Shown here: positions 46,803-54,651 of the stretch, piece by piece
Numbering within the stretch: position 1 is the first letter of the stretch
How the letters are laid out: each line of letters opens with the position of its first letter
Assembly (NCBI GenBank): GCA_028044295.1
Contig: JAOFSE010000003.1
Coordinates: forward strand, 114,359 to 178,358
DNA from: Sulfurimonas sp.
GTDB taxonomy: Bacteria > Campylobacterota > Campylobacteria > Campylobacterales > Sulfurimonadaceae
Reading direction: 5' to 3'
Length of the DNA stretch: 64,000 nucleotides
Made by a program: the position numbers and the translations under genes
Notes under the pieces: generated by a model
Database searches by the model: none
Told to the model about the DNA's origin: nothing
What the model saw: only the letters and a program-made list of their open reading frames with translations

Positions 46803-48494
46803 TTATAATTCAGTTTTTAATGCTGCACCATTAGATGCGTTAGAAACAAGTAATGAATAACGTTTTAACCACTTAGATGTAATCTCTTTTTTATATGGCA
46901 CAAAGTTATGTCTACGTCTTTCAAGATCTTCATAAGAAACATTTAGCTGAAGTAAGTGTGTGTCAACATCAATTTCAATCTCATCACCATCTTCAATTAG
47001 TCCAATCATACCACCTTCAGCAGCTTCAGGACTAACATGTCCAATAGAAGCACCACGTGTCGCACCAGAAAAACGACCATCAGTAATAAGTGCCACAGAT
47101 TCACCCAGACCCATACCCATAATTAAAGCAGTAGGAGCAAGCATTTCTTGCATACCTGGACCACCTTTAGGACCCTCGTAACGGATAACTACAACATCAC
47201 CTGCTTTAACTTTATGGCCCATGATTCCTTTAATAGCTTCATCTTGAGAGTTAAAACAAACAGCCTTACCTTTAAACTGACGCATTCCTGCTGCAATACC
47301 AGCTGTTTTAACTACAGCACCCTCTTCTGCAAGGTTACCAAATAAAACAGAAAGGCCACCCACTGGAGAATATGCATTTTCATTTTTGTGAATAATATTC
47401 TCATCTAAAATCACAGCATCTTTAATACGCTCTGCTAAAGTTTCACCTGTGATCATTAAAGCTGATGTATCTAAAACATTGCCTTCGCGACGGCTTACTT
47501 CCATCATAACAGCATTAACACCACCTGCATTATTAACATCTTCCATATGTACATTAGAAAGTGATGGAGAGATTTTAGCAATATGAGCAACCTTGTCTCC
47601 AATTTTATTGATATCAGCAATATCAAAATCAACATCCGCTTCTTTAGCAATAGAAAGAAGGTGTAAAACAGTATTTGAAGATCCACCCATAGCCATATCA
47701 ATAACAAAGGCATTGTTAATAGCTTTATGGTTAAGAATATTTTTCATATTGTATTTGCTCGAGTCTTTCATCTTAGCAATTTCAACAATACGTTTTGCTG
47801 CTACTTTCACCATCTCAATACGTTCTGGAGTCATCGCTAAAACTGTACCATTTCCTGGTAATGCAACACCCATAGCTTCACATAATGTGTTCATAGAATT
47901 TGCAGTAAACATACCTGAACATGAACCACCTGAAGGACAAGCTTCACACTCAATCTCTTTAAGCTCTTCGTCACTCATCTTGCCTTCAGCGTGCTTACCA
48001 ACAGCTTCAAATGCAGTTGCTAAATCAATTGGGGTGCCATCAGCTTTTTTCCCAGCTTTCATCGGACCACCTGAGATAAATACAGTAGGTACATTAACAC
48101 GTAAAGCACCCATAAGCATTCCTGGTACAATTTTGTCACAGTTAGGTATACAAATCATAGCATCAAGTTTGTGAGCATTCATAACAGTCTCTATGGAGTC
48201 TGCGATTAGCTCACGAGACGGTAAAGAGTAAAGCATACCATCATGACCCATCGCAATACCATCATCAACGCCAATCGTGTTAAACTCAAATGGTACGCCA
48301 CCAGCTTCTCTAATCGCATCTTTTACAATACGTCCGTATTCTTGTAAAAAAAAGTGTCCTGGAATAATATCAATATGTGAGTTTGCAACTCCAATAAATG
48401 GCTTATCAAAATCTTCATCTTTAAGACCTGTCGCTCTAAGTAATGAACGGTGTGGAGTTTTATCAAACCCTTTTTTAATAGTATCACTTCTCAT
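46803..48494 (-). CDS. ilvD: Dihydroxy-acid dehydratase
   Basis: 563 residues. Iron-sulfur and active-site signatures are [31 protein letters not shown] (read as [11 protein letters not shown]) and [11 protein letters not shown]. Dehydrates dihydroxy-isovalerate and dihydroxy-methylvalerate in valine/isoleucine/leucine synthesis. Probably heads the transcript ilvD-thrS-infC; GGATTC lies just upstream of the ATG. A 143-base gap with the tRNA promoter follows. Confidence 0.98.
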   Translation of the reverse strand: MRSDTIKKGFDKTPHRSLLRATGLKDEDFDKPFIGVANSHIDIIPGHFFLQEYGRIVKDAIREAGGVPFEFNTIGVDDGIAMGHDGMLYSLPSRELIADSIETVMNAHKLDAMICIPNCDKIVPGMLMGALRVNVPTVFISGGPMKAGKKADGTPIDLATAFEAVGKHAEGKMSDEELKEIECEACPSGGSCSGMFTANSMNTLCEAMGVALPGNGTVLAMTPERIEMVKVAAKRIVEIAKMKDSSKYNMKNILNHKAINNAFVIDMAMGGSSNTVLHLLSIAKEADVDFDIADINKIGDKVAHIAKISPSLSNVHMEDVNNAGGVNAVMMEVSRREGNVLDTSALMITGETLAERIKDAVILDENIIHKNENAYSPVGGLSVLFGNLAEEGAVVKTAGIAAGMRQFKGKAVCFNSQDEAIKGIMGHKVKAGDVVVIRYEGPKGGPGMQEMLAPTALIMGMGLGESVALITDGRFSGATRGASIGHVSPEAAEGGMIGLIEDGDEIEIDVDTHLLQLNVSYEDLERRRHNFVPYKKEITSKWLKRYSLLVSNASNGAALKTEL

Positions 48495-48572
48495 AAGAAT
48501 CCTTCTAGATAATTTTTATCTTTAATATAAACGCGATTATACCATTTTTTTTTATATTTCCTCTAAAAACTC

Positions 48573-48601
48573 TTTACAAACAAAAATAAAATAGCTATAA
48601 T
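48573..48601 (+). promoter_or_regulatory. Sigma70-type promoter of the tRNA cluster
   Basis: TTTACA (48573-48578), 17-base spacer, TATAAT (48596-48601), the best promoter match in the window. Transcription would start near 48608, where a 6-bp inverted repeat (cactta/taagtg, 48608-48624) lies ahead of tRNA-Gly at 48638. Confidence 0.75.
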
Positions 48602-48637
48602 TCCGCTCACTTAAAAATTAAGTGCGTTATTTAATAT

Positions 48638-48712
<75 letters not shown>

Positions 48713-48744
48713 TTATAATTATAAACTGTGATTTCATTCACTAT

Positions 48745-48831
48745 GCCCGGATGGCGAAATTGGTAGACGCAGGGGACTTAAAATCCCCCGGTAGCAATAC
48801 TGTGCCGGTTCAAGTCCGGCTCCGGGCACCA
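48745..48831 (+). tRNA. tRNA-Leu (TAA)
   Basis: 87 bases including CCA. Acceptor GCCCGGA/TCCGGGC, anticodon loop CTTAAAA (TAA), long variable arm, T-loop TTCAAGT. Class II tRNA. Confidence 0.97.
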
Positions 48832-48849
48832 TTGATATGAAAGATAACT

Positions 48850-48923
48850 GGTGCCATCGCCAAGTGGTAAGGCCGCAGCCTGCAAAGCTGCTATCCCCAG
48901 TTCAAATCTGGGTGGCACCTCCA
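48850..48923 (+). tRNA. tRNA-Cys (GCA)
   Basis: 74 bases including CCA. Acceptor GGTGCCA/TGGCACC, anticodon loop CTGCAAA (GCA), T-loop TTCAAAT. Confidence 0.97.
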
Positions 48924-48950
48924 GTTCTATGATATAATACAACTACACGT

Positions 48951-49039
48951 GGATCTTTGGCAGAGTTGGTCGAATGCACTGGTCTTGAAAACCAGCGAGG
49001 GTCATACCTCCCAGAGTTCGAATCTCTGAGGGTCCACCA
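48951..49039 (+). tRNA. tRNA-Ser (TGA), integration target of the downstream island
   Basis: 89 bases including CCA. Acceptor GGATCTT with AGGGTCC (two G-U pairs), anticodon loop CTTGAAA (TGA), long variable arm, T-loop TTCGAAT. A TATAAT at 48933-48938 lies just upstream. From base 11 onward the gene is part of an 83-bp direct repeat found again at 58612-58694, so the 3' part of the present gene was supplied by the island and the gene stays intact. Confidence 0.96.
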
Positions 49040-49043
49040 TATA
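48961..49043 (+). repeat. attL: 83-bp direct repeat within tRNA-Ser
   Basis: Starts cagagttggt and ends ccaccatata; identical by eye to 58612-58694. The bases outside differ (g before and c after here, a before and t after there), which fixes the core limits. Confidence 0.93.
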
Positions 49044-49130
49044 CTTCAAGCATACACATACTTTCAAACACTTCACACAATATTCTAAGAACAATCACTC
49101 TATCCAATAATTAATCAGATACACCTAAAA

Positions 49131-49152
49131 TGTAACCAGCAATGTAGCCAGC
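49131..49152 (+). promoter_or_regulatory. Candidate left integrase arm sites
   Basis: TGTAACCAGC at 49131-49140 and TGTAGCCAGC at 49143-49152, tandem with 12-bp period about 90 bases inside attL. Matching copies lie just inside attR. Paired short direct repeats at both ends are typical of arm-type binding sites of tyrosine integrases. Confidence 0.6.
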
Positions 49153-49211
49153 CAACAATATTATTTCATCAATTCTTTAACCCTATATATATAGTATACT
49201 GTTTTGATAAA

Positions 49212-49421
49212 TCACCCTCCCTCATACTCAATATTATTCACAGAACCAACGTACAACATATAGTTCTCCAAGACATAAGGTTCTAAGAACTCTTTAGCCA
49301 TTTGATTCAGTTTTACCTCTCTAACCTTGCCCCTATGTTCCTCTAACCACTCTTGGTAACAGAGTTCTAAGTAGAACTTCTGTCTATTCTCGGCTACCAT
49401 TTGATTCTTTAGCTTTGACAT
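49212..49421 (-). CDS. Small hypothetical protein of the island
   Basis: About 69 residues from ATG 49421, preceded by AAAGGAG 6 bases upstream (a start at 49448 lacks this). Charged and helical (MSKLKNQMVAENRQKF, EHRGKVREVKLNQMAKEF). No family recognised. It is the gene nearest attL and reads toward it. Possibly an excisionase-like or regulatory protein by position only. Confidence 0.55.
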   Translation of the reverse strand: MSKLKNQMVAENRQKFYLELCYQEWLEEHRGKVREVKLNQMAKEFLEPYVLENYMLYVGSVNNIEYEGG

Positions 49422-49448
49422 ATATCTCCTTTGTTTAGTTTCCATCAC

Positions 49449-49980
49449 TTAAGTAGAAGTATGAACTTAGAATCAGAACCTTCTGTCTGAGTAGTACGAG
49501 TAATAAAAAGATAAAGAGCTGTCTCGTGGTTAACATAGTTCAACATTCTTTTAAGCGAAGAGTCAACTTAGGTCAAAGACATCTGTTGTAAAAGCAATGT
49601 GAATTATGTCTAAAATGTAACTTGGCACGATAGTGGTCAGTGCAATGTCCAAAGCTATACTACATATACTCTTATAGGACAAGTGGGATGAATTATGAGC
49701 CGTACCTTGTAGGCGATAGAGGAACAAGATCTAAGGCTTGTGAAGCTACGGAGTAATCCTTGGCTTACGGAGTGTAGAGAGAGAGAGTACTAAAGAGAGT
49801 TGGCTGAGAATAAGGATGTCACCTGTGTACTTGGTGTGGGGGGGGAGTCATTTAAAGAATGCTAAATGACGATACGATACTGAAGCTTTTCTCCAAGAGA
49901 AACTTTAGAGTTATAAGAAATAATAAAATATTTTATAATATATTAAGTTATTATCTGTTATACTAATTTTTGATTTTAAG
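49449..49980. other. About 530-bp stretch without a gene in the island
   Basis: No convincing reading frame on either strand. It contains a GAGAGAGAGAG run near 49780, a run of eight Gs at about 49838-49845, an 8-bp perfect hairpin gtcattta (49847-49854) / taaatgac (49863-49870), and related segments GGCTTGTGAAGCTACGGAG and GGCTTACGGAG. The base composition is richer in G than its surroundings. A structured RNA, origin or remnant of a decayed gene are all possible. Confidence 0.5.
49957..49964 (+). promoter_or_regulatory. Candidate extended -10 promoter for the small secreted protein genes
   Basis: TGTTATACT extended -10 pattern (TATACT at 49959-49964, TG two bases upstream) 28 bases before the ATG at 49992. 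No -35 needed for such promoters. Confidence 0.45.
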
Positions 49981-49991
49981 GAGCTTGTTAT

Positions 49992-50276
49992 ATGAATAAA
50001 ATACTAATAAGTGCATTACTAGTAGTATCAACATTTACTGGTTTGTTTGCAGATACGTATGTAAATGGCTATACAAAAAGTAATGGAACTTACGTAAAAG
50101 GTCATTATCGCTCTAGCCCTAACAGCACAAGAAGCGATAATTACAGTACAAAGGGAAATACAAATCCTTATACTGGGAAAGCAGGTACTAAATCTAACTA
50201 TGGAAGTAGTTATGGTTCTAGTTACGGTAGTAGTGGTTCAAAGAAAAGTAATTCTGGATATGGACTAAGCTATTAA
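49992..50276 (+). CDS. Small secreted protein with YVNGYTKSNGTYVKGHYR / NTNPYTGKAGT motif
   Basis: 94 residues. Signal peptide to about residue 20, then YVNGYTKSNGTYVKGHYR and GNTNPYTGKAGTK, a motif pair found in many small secreted proteins of phages, islands and chromosomes of proteobacteria; its function is unknown. The tail is Gly/Ser/Tyr repeats (YGSS three times). AAGGAG precedes the ATG by about 6 bases. Starts a plus-strand run of secreted or membrane proteins. Confidence 0.75.
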   Translation: MNKILISALLVVSTFTGLFADTYVNGYTKSNGTYVKGHYRSSPNSTRSDNYSTKGNTNPYTGKAGTKSNYGSSYGSSYGSSGSKKSNSGYGLSY

Positions 50277-50304
50277 TATTTAATTATTATAAAAAAGGAT
50301 TAAT

Positions 50305-50613
50305 ATGAAGAAGATAGTATTGTTATTGGTTATGGGATTTGGTTTAGTAGGTGCACATAGTGGTGGAACAGATTCTAGAGGTTGTCATACTAACAGTCAA
50401 ACAGGTGATTATCACTGCCATAAGTCTGAAGTAAATCCATTACTTGCACATAGTGGAGGAACAAATGCTTATGGATGTCATACAAATAGTAAGACAGGAG
50501 ACTATCATTGTCATAAGACAAATGTTGATTTATTGAAATGCGATACAGTATCTAAAAATGACTCTTCACATAAGCAACATACTCACGAAAAACACAAGCA
50601 TACCAATAGTTAA
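50305..50613 (+). CDS. YHYH-type secreted protein with two HxxGTxxxGCHTN...DYHCHK repeats
   Basis: 102 residues. Signal peptide (to about residue 17), then two copies of HSGGT, GCHTNS and GDYHCHK blocks, residues about 18-40 and 49-71, followed by a His/Lys-rich tail. The Cys/His pattern suggests metal binding in the periplasm. AAGGATTA precedes the ATG. Neighbours are also small exported proteins. Confidence 0.75.
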   Translation: MKKIVLLLVMGFGLVGAHSGGTDSRGCHTNSQTGDYHCHKSEVNPLLAHSGGTNAYGCHTNSKTGDYHCHKTNVDLLKCDTVSKNDSSHKQHTHEKHKHTNS

Positions 50614-50617
50614 TAGT

Positions 50618-50869
50618 GTGAAATATATAATCTTACTATTTCTTTCGCTAAATATATCTTTATTTAGCTGGGATGGATATAGCTATGAAGAAGGTAAGTA
50701 TATTGATGTTGAAACATATGATCATCAAGGACAAGGTGAAGGAGATATTGAATATTATGACCACTCTGACGGTGAATATAAAACTGGTTATCTAGATATG
50801 TACTCAGGAGGAACTGGTACAATTACTGATGATGAAACTGGAGAATCTTTTGAAGTAGATATGGATTAG
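50618..50869 (+). CDS. Small exported acidic protein, DUF5334-like
   Basis: About 83 residues from GTG 50618, 4 bases after the previous stop; a start at 50558 would overlap the previous gene. Signal segment VKYIILLFLSLNISLFSW followed by an acidic, Asp/Glu/Gly/Tyr-rich domain (GYSYEEGKYIDVE, GQGEGDIEYYD, TDDETGESFEVDMD). The WDGYDYE-like start with an acidic tail resembles DUF5334; role unknown. Confidence 0.6.
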   Translation: MKYIILLFLSLNISLFSWDGYSYEEGKYIDVETYDHQGQGEGDIEYYDHSDGEYKTGYLDMYSGGTGTITDDETGESFEVDMD

Positions 50870-50908
50870 TAATTCAAATCACACCAAAAATATATTTAGA
50901 GTCCAAAC

Positions 50909-51562
50909 TTGCATAAATTAATTATTTTACTAACTACAATTATATTATCACTCCACGCAACAAACATAGATCACTACATAAGCAATCAAAACTGTGACCA
51001 AATAATAGACAAGCAAGTCTATACAATCTGCTACGACTACAAGATGAAAGGTGCTAAGTATATATCTTATACTCTTGATGGTTCTCTTGTAAATTCTGTT
51101 AATATTAAAAAAAGAAACTCATTCTATACAGAAAAGAATCTAAAGAAAGAATATAGAAGCCATACTAAAGACTATACTCACTCTGGCTATGACAGAGGGC
51201 ACTTAGCAAACGATGCCTCATTTGATTATGATAAGAAGATACTTCGTAAAACTTACACTATGGCAAATATAATCCCTCAAGCTCCCAATGTCAATCGTAG
51301 GACTTGGATAAAGGCTGAGAAGCTTGAAAGAAGTGTCGCAGTTAATCTTGGTACTGTTAGTGTATTAAATGGCGTTGTATATGGCTCTAATCCACTGAGG
51401 ATAGGTAAGAATCAGATCGCTATTCCTGATGGCTTTTGGAAGATGATTTATAACGATGAGAAGAATTATAAGAAGTGTTTCTACTATAAAAATGATTTGG
51501 ATACAGTTGCTAAAGGTGATAAGCTTAAGAGTCATTTAGTTGACTGTACTACTATAGAATAA
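50909..51562 (+). CDS. Secreted DNA/RNA non-specific endonuclease (DRGH, NUC family)
   Basis: 217 residues with signal peptide (to about residue 17). The catalytic motif is DRGHLAND at 95-102 (general base H98), and the metal-binding region has MANIIPQ (N120), NRRTW and E137/E140. Cysteines 29, 41 and two near the end could form disulfides, fitting an exported enzyme. TTG start at 50909. Such nucleases degrade extracellular or periplasmic DNA/RNA; in the island it may be cargo that limits incoming DNA. No inhibitor gene is recognised. Confidence 0.88.
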   Translation: MHKLIILLTTIILSLHATNIDHYISNQNCDQIIDKQVYTICYDYKMKGAKYISYTLDGSLVNSVNIKKRNSFYTEKNLKKEYRSHTKDYTHSGYDRGHLANDASFDYDKKILRKTYTMANIIPQAPNVNRRTWIKAEKLERSVAVNLGTVSVLNGVVYGSNPLRIGKNQIAIPDGFWKMIYNDEKNYKKCFYYKNDLDTVAKGDKLKSHLVDCTTIE

Positions 51563-51571
51563 AGGATAATA

Positions 51572-52126
51572 ATGTTTAATTTTGCAAAGAAAAAAATAAT
51601 AGAGAATCGAGAAAATGATGATTTATTATATGAATTTGTATTAACTGAAATTGAAAATAAAATAATTATAAAAAGCCTTTGGGCGAAAGCTATTGCTATA
51701 TCTGAAGGAATAGAAAGTAAAATTGAACCATTATATATGCAATATAGAGTAAGGAATATTAAAGATCAGTTTATAAAACTTGACATAGCTTTTAATGATT
51801 TAAAAAGAGAAGCTTTATATAGCAAAATAAAATCTATATTCCATAATGATGAACCTAATATTTCAATAGATTCAGACAGCTATACGGTAGTAAATAATAC
51901 ACATGAAAATGAAATAAATGAGTTCGCATACGAGGAAAGAAGAATAAAAGAGCTTGAAAAAGCAATTGGTTCATCTAGAAAAACGCAAGGCATAGAAAAG
52001 AATATATCAAATATAGAAAGACGAATAGATAGAAAAAAAGACAAACATAGATTCGATGGTTTATCACAAGATGAAAAAGACAATTTAATGCAAGATGAAT
52101 TAGATCAATGGTTTAAATCTAATTAA
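51572..52126 (+). CDS. Hypothetical cytoplasmic protein with coiled-coil C-terminus
   Basis: 184 residues, no signal peptide. The N-terminal half contains LLYEFVLTEIENKIIIKSLWAKA; the C-terminal 80 residues are charged coiled coil (EERRIKELEKAIGSS, NISNIERRIDRKKDKHR). I do not recognise the family. AAAGGATAATA precedes the ATG, 9 bases after the nuclease stop, so the two may be expressed together. Confidence 0.65.
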   Translation: MFNFAKKKIIENRENDDLLYEFVLTEIENKIIIKSLWAKAIAISEGIESKIEPLYMQYRVRNIKDQFIKLDIAFNDLKREALYSKIKSIFHNDEPNISIDSDSYTVVNNTHENEINEFAYEERRIKELEKAIGSSRKTQGIEKNISNIERRIDRKKDKHRFDGLSQDEKDNLMQDELDQWFKSN

Positions 52127-52153
52127 TTATAAAATTCTAAAGGAGGAGTGGTG

Positions 52154-52396
52154 ATGTCGAATAATATAAATAGACATGAGTCTGTAAAAGCATACTTCGA
52201 TAGCCTCAGTAAAGAAGACATAATCTATGAAAATGGAGAGACTCTATTCGAAGCTTGTAAGAAAATAGTAGCTAAAGAGTTTGGTTCAGAGGAAGATAAT
52301 AGTGAGGCTTACTTAGAGAACCTCAAAGACTTTGCAGCTTTAATGTATTGTTCTCAGCCTTGGTTTACTCCGGCAGGGAATAATGTACTCTTATAA
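52154..52396 (+). CDS. Small hypothetical protein
   Basis: 80 residues from ATG 52154, with AGGAGG 7 bases upstream (two GTG codons directly in front are less well placed). Acidic and helical (ESVKAYFDSLSKEDI, FEACKKIVAKEF), ending QPWFTPAGNNVLL. No family recognised. Confidence 0.6.
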   Translation: MSNNINRHESVKAYFDSLSKEDIIYENGETLFEACKKIVAKEFGSEEDNSEAYLENLKDFAALMYCSQPWFTPAGNNVLL

Positions 52397-52400
52397 CTTT

Positions 52401-52420
52401 AAGATAAGATAAGATAAGAT
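52401..52420. repeat. Pentanucleotide tandem repeat (AAGAT)4
   Basis: Four perfect copies of AAGAT between two small island genes, 26 bases before the next ATG. A simple repeat that could vary in number and change promoter or leader spacing. Confidence 0.8.
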
Positions 52421-52445
52421 AAAATATCGTAATTAAGGATAAAAT

Positions 52446-52667
52446 ATGAAAATATCACTCGCAACAAAAGTATTATGGATTCTTATAATAGGATACATAA
52501 TTATAATGTTTCTACTATCAGCAATTAACGTAGATTCTCCATTACCTGAACTAATGGCAGAAAATTTCGGTTTATTATTTTTTGTGGGATTAGGTCTTCA
52601 ATTTATTATTTATATAGTTAATAAATTTATTGCAGGTGGAAAAGAATTTAAAGAGAATAGTAAATGA
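52446..52667 (+). CDS. Small two-helix membrane protein
   Basis: 73 residues. Hydrophobic segments at about 8-27 (KVLWILIIGYIIIMFLLSA) and 40-60 (GLLFFVGLGLQFIIYIV), separated by a short acidic loop, with a Lys-rich end. No family recognised. ATTAAGGAT precedes the ATG. Its stop overlaps the next start (ATGA). Confidence 0.6.
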   Translation: MKISLATKVLWILIIGYIIIMFLLSAINVDSPLPELMAENFGLLFFVGLGLQFIIYIVNKFIAGGKEFKENSK

Positions 52668-52960
52668 AAAATATAATAAAGATTATACTTATCTTTTCAT
52701 TTGTAAGTTTATTAAATGCATCAGAAAAAGAATGCTATGTTCATGATAGTAAGGACACCAAAATTAAAATTCAATTAAGCCCAAATAATGTTTTTTTAAG
52801 AGTTATAGATGTAAATACAAGAGTAACATTAAAAAAAATTGGAGATGTTAGTTATCAATCTAAAGATAAAACAATGGAAGCAAATTATTATGGAAATAGA
52901 TTAGATATGTATTACCAAAGCACTAATGGTATCAAATTCTATCAGTTTTTATGTAAGTAA
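52664..52960 (+). CDS. Small exported protein, unrecognised
   Basis: 98 residues. Signal peptide (MKNIIKIILIFSFVSLLNA) then a beta-rich domain of about 80 residues with two cysteines (C24 near ECYVHDSK and the penultimate Cys) that may pair. Overlaps the preceding membrane-protein gene by 4 bases, so the two are probably made together. No family recognised. Confidence 0.62.
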   Translation: MKNIIKIILIFSFVSLLNASEKECYVHDSKDTKIKIQLSPNNVFLRVIDVNTRVTLKKIGDVSYQSKDKTMEANYYGNRLDMYYQSTNGIKFYQFLCK

Positions 52961-52970
52961 ATAAGTTCAA

Positions 52971-53308
52971 TTACAAATAGCTAGTATTATAATCTACTTC
53001 ATTTAAACATTCTAATATACGATTAACATCTTCACTAAATTCATTTAGTACAGTTACTTCTAATATCTCAGGATGCTCTTTTGACATATAGACTAAGAAA
53101 GCCCAAAAGTTTACATTTCTATTTTTACCAATACTATTAATCCGAATAATTATATTAGACAATTCTTCCATAAACTCTTCAGACATTTGCCAATCACTAA
53201 ATAAAATGTCTAAATTACTATTTCCTGTAGATTTGCACCACACTCATCACATTTACATAACGCAGCAATTTTTATATTACCACAAACTAGGCACAAAGCT
53301 AACGACAT
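52971..53308 (-). pseudogene. Zinc-ribbon protein gene split by a -1 frameshift
   Basis: An ATG at 53308 with AAGGAGAG upstream opens a 32-residue frame containing CLVC (C6, C9) and CKCDEC (C18, C20, C23), ending at TAG 53210. The next frame (opening at 53243, 90 residues) continues with NSNLDILFSDWQMSEEFMEEL, a pattern that in other small zinc-ribbon proteins follows the cysteines directly. The two frames overlap only at 53210-53243, so one base appears lost (or a -1 shift occurs in translation). No classical slippery heptamer is visible. Lies 10 bases after the ssb stop, same strand. Confidence 0.6.
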
Positions 53309-53318
53309 TGGACTCTCC

Positions 53319-53795
53319 TTAAAATGGTAGTATTTCGGTTTCATCAATCTCAGCCATTATTTTTGCATCATAAGTTGGTTGTTTCTGCTCTGCCTTACCA
53401 TAGGTTGGATTGGGATTATGTAATGTCTTGTACGCATCTTGTGAAGTTGGATTAACTTGATTTCCCGTTCCCTTGCTATCCAACATCTGCATTACATCAA
53501 CTGTAACTCCATGCTTAGATCTCTTCTGTCCATTCTGGTCAGTCCACTGCTCAAACATTAATCTACCCTCAACTAATATCTTTGAGCCTTTATGAAGGTA
53601 TTGATTTGCTACCTCTGCACTTCTTCCAAAAAAAGTAATATCTACGAAACATACTTCCTCCTTTTGTTCTCCTGTATTTGATTTAAACTTTCTACTTGTG
53701 GCAATAGCTGTCTTTGCTATTGCCATACCTGCTTGCGAGAATTTCATTTCTATATCTCTTGTTAGATTACCAACTAATACTACTTTGTTATACAT
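53319..53795 (-). CDS. ssb: Single-stranded DNA-binding protein (island copy)
   Basis: About 158 residues from ATG 53795 (AAAGGA upstream; an upstream in-frame start at 53825 is less likely). OB-fold with YNKVVLVGNLTRDIE, FVDITFFGRSAEVANQYL and GSKILVEGRL. The tail ends DETEILPF, the acidic/Phe tip used to recruit repair and replication proteins. It is separate from the chromosomal ssb usually beside rpsF/rpsR, so this is an element-borne copy supporting DNA processing of the island. Confidence 0.94.
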   Translation of the reverse strand: MYNKVVLVGNLTRDIEMKFSQAGMAIAKTAIATSRKFKSNTGEQKEEVCFVDITFFGRSAEVANQYLHKGSKILVEGRLMFEQWTDQNGQKRSKHGVTVDVMQMLDSKGTGNQVNPTSQDAYKTLHNPNPTYGKAEQKQPTYDAKIMAEIDETEILPF

Positions 53796-53853
53796 TTGAT
53801 TTCCTTTATGCTTTATACAGAACATATATTAATATCTAATGTTCTTTATTTAA

Positions 53854-53924
53854 AATACTATGCTTTATTTATTTATATTTAGCTTAATAGTATTGTATTT
53901 AATACTATTCTATGATATAGTATT
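53854..53924. promoter_or_regulatory. Operator-like repeats between ssb and the putative regulator
   Basis: Perfect 9-bp inverted repeat aatagtatt (53886-53894) / aatactatt (53901-53909) with a 6-base centre, plus half-sites aatactat at 53854-53861 and atagtatt at 53917-53924. The four copies fill the divergent promoter region, so a repressor, possibly the product of 53945, could control both directions. Confidence 0.55.
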
Positions 53925-53944
53925 CTCTATAAAGAATAAAGTGG

Positions 53945-54367
53945 ATGAATTTGCTAGAAATAAATATTAATGGCCTACGATTTGAGTATGAAAGAGATAG
54001 AGATTTATTCAATGCTCTACTTAAACTAAATGATGTAACAAAAAAGAAGTTCTGTGAGAAGTTTGATTTATCATACTCTTATGTAAATGCTTGGGGTTCT
54101 ACAACTAAAGAGAAAGATATTAAGTTTCCATCATGGGTACTGATATATTTGAAGGATGTAATATACTTCAAGGTAGAGTCTATCAAGATAAAGATGAATC
54201 TTGATAGACTTTATGATGAATTAGAGTCTGGTAAGAACTTGACTGATATCTTTAAAGAGATTAATAAAACCCGTAGTGATGATAATAGTAATATTCATAT
54301 GTTTATACCTGATGATATACTAGAGAAAGAGAATAATAGAATAATACAAGTAAAAAGGGGGAAATAA
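53945..54367 (+). CDS. Putative DNA-binding protein of the island (helix-turn-helix character)
   Basis: 140 residues. The segment about 22-55 (LFNALLKLNDVTKKKFCEKF, then DLSYSYVNAW) looks like a short helix-turn-helix of the type seen in repressors: VTKKKFCEKFDLSYSYVNAWG. The rest is helical and charged. It is divergent from ssb across an array of inverted repeats and overlaps the next gene by one base (TAATG). The regulator role is inference from HTH character and position. Confidence 0.58.
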   Translation: MNLLEININGLRFEYERDRDLFNALLKLNDVTKKKFCEKFDLSYSYVNAWGSTTKEKDIKFPSWVLIYLKDVIYFKVESIKIKMNLDRLYDELESGKNLTDIFKEINKTRSDDNSNIHMFIPDDILEKENNRIIQVKRGK

Positions 54368-54651
54368 TGAGTGATGTGATTATGCAAATACCAGTGGCAG
54401 ATTTAATAGAAAGCCTAAAAGAAGGATATCAGGACTACAAGAAATCCTTATCTGATGATACTGGCGAAGAGGATTTAGGACATGTCAAGGGCTTTTGTAC
54501 GACTATAGAACAAATCTTAGCAGCTTACGGAAATGTTACATCAACTGAAATGATGAAAATTAAGAATCCAATAATTGGGGATGTGTCTTTGAGCAGAAAA
54601 AATGTAGTTGACTACGACACACCTACTTTTATTAGACAACAGAAAGATTAA
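54367..54651 (+). CDS. Small hypothetical protein of the island
   Basis: 94 residues, acidic, helical N-terminal half (VADLIESLKEGYQDYKKSL; GFCTTIEQILAAYG), polar tail. No family recognised. Start couples to the preceding gene (TAATG, with AGGGGG upstream). It likely works with the putative regulator. Confidence 0.6.
   Translation: MSDVIMQIPVADLIESLKEGYQDYKKSLSDDTGEEDLGHVKGFCTTIEQILAAYGNVTSTEMMKIKNPIIGDVSLSRKNVVDYDTPTFIRQQKD

Noticed and set aside
49131..49160. CRISPR-like short repeats near attL
   Set aside because: Only two imperfect 10-bp copies with a 2-base spacer and a matching pair at the other island end; they fit integrase arm sites, and no cas gene is present anywhere in the window.
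49838..49845. G8 run as a phase-variable contingency tract
   Set aside because: It is not in or directly before a recognisable gene, so no on/off switching target can be named.
49212..54651. Toxin-antitoxin pairs among the small island genes (for example 52446/52664 or 53945/54367)
   Set aside because: Overlapping small genes are present but none shows a recognisable toxin or antitoxin motif.
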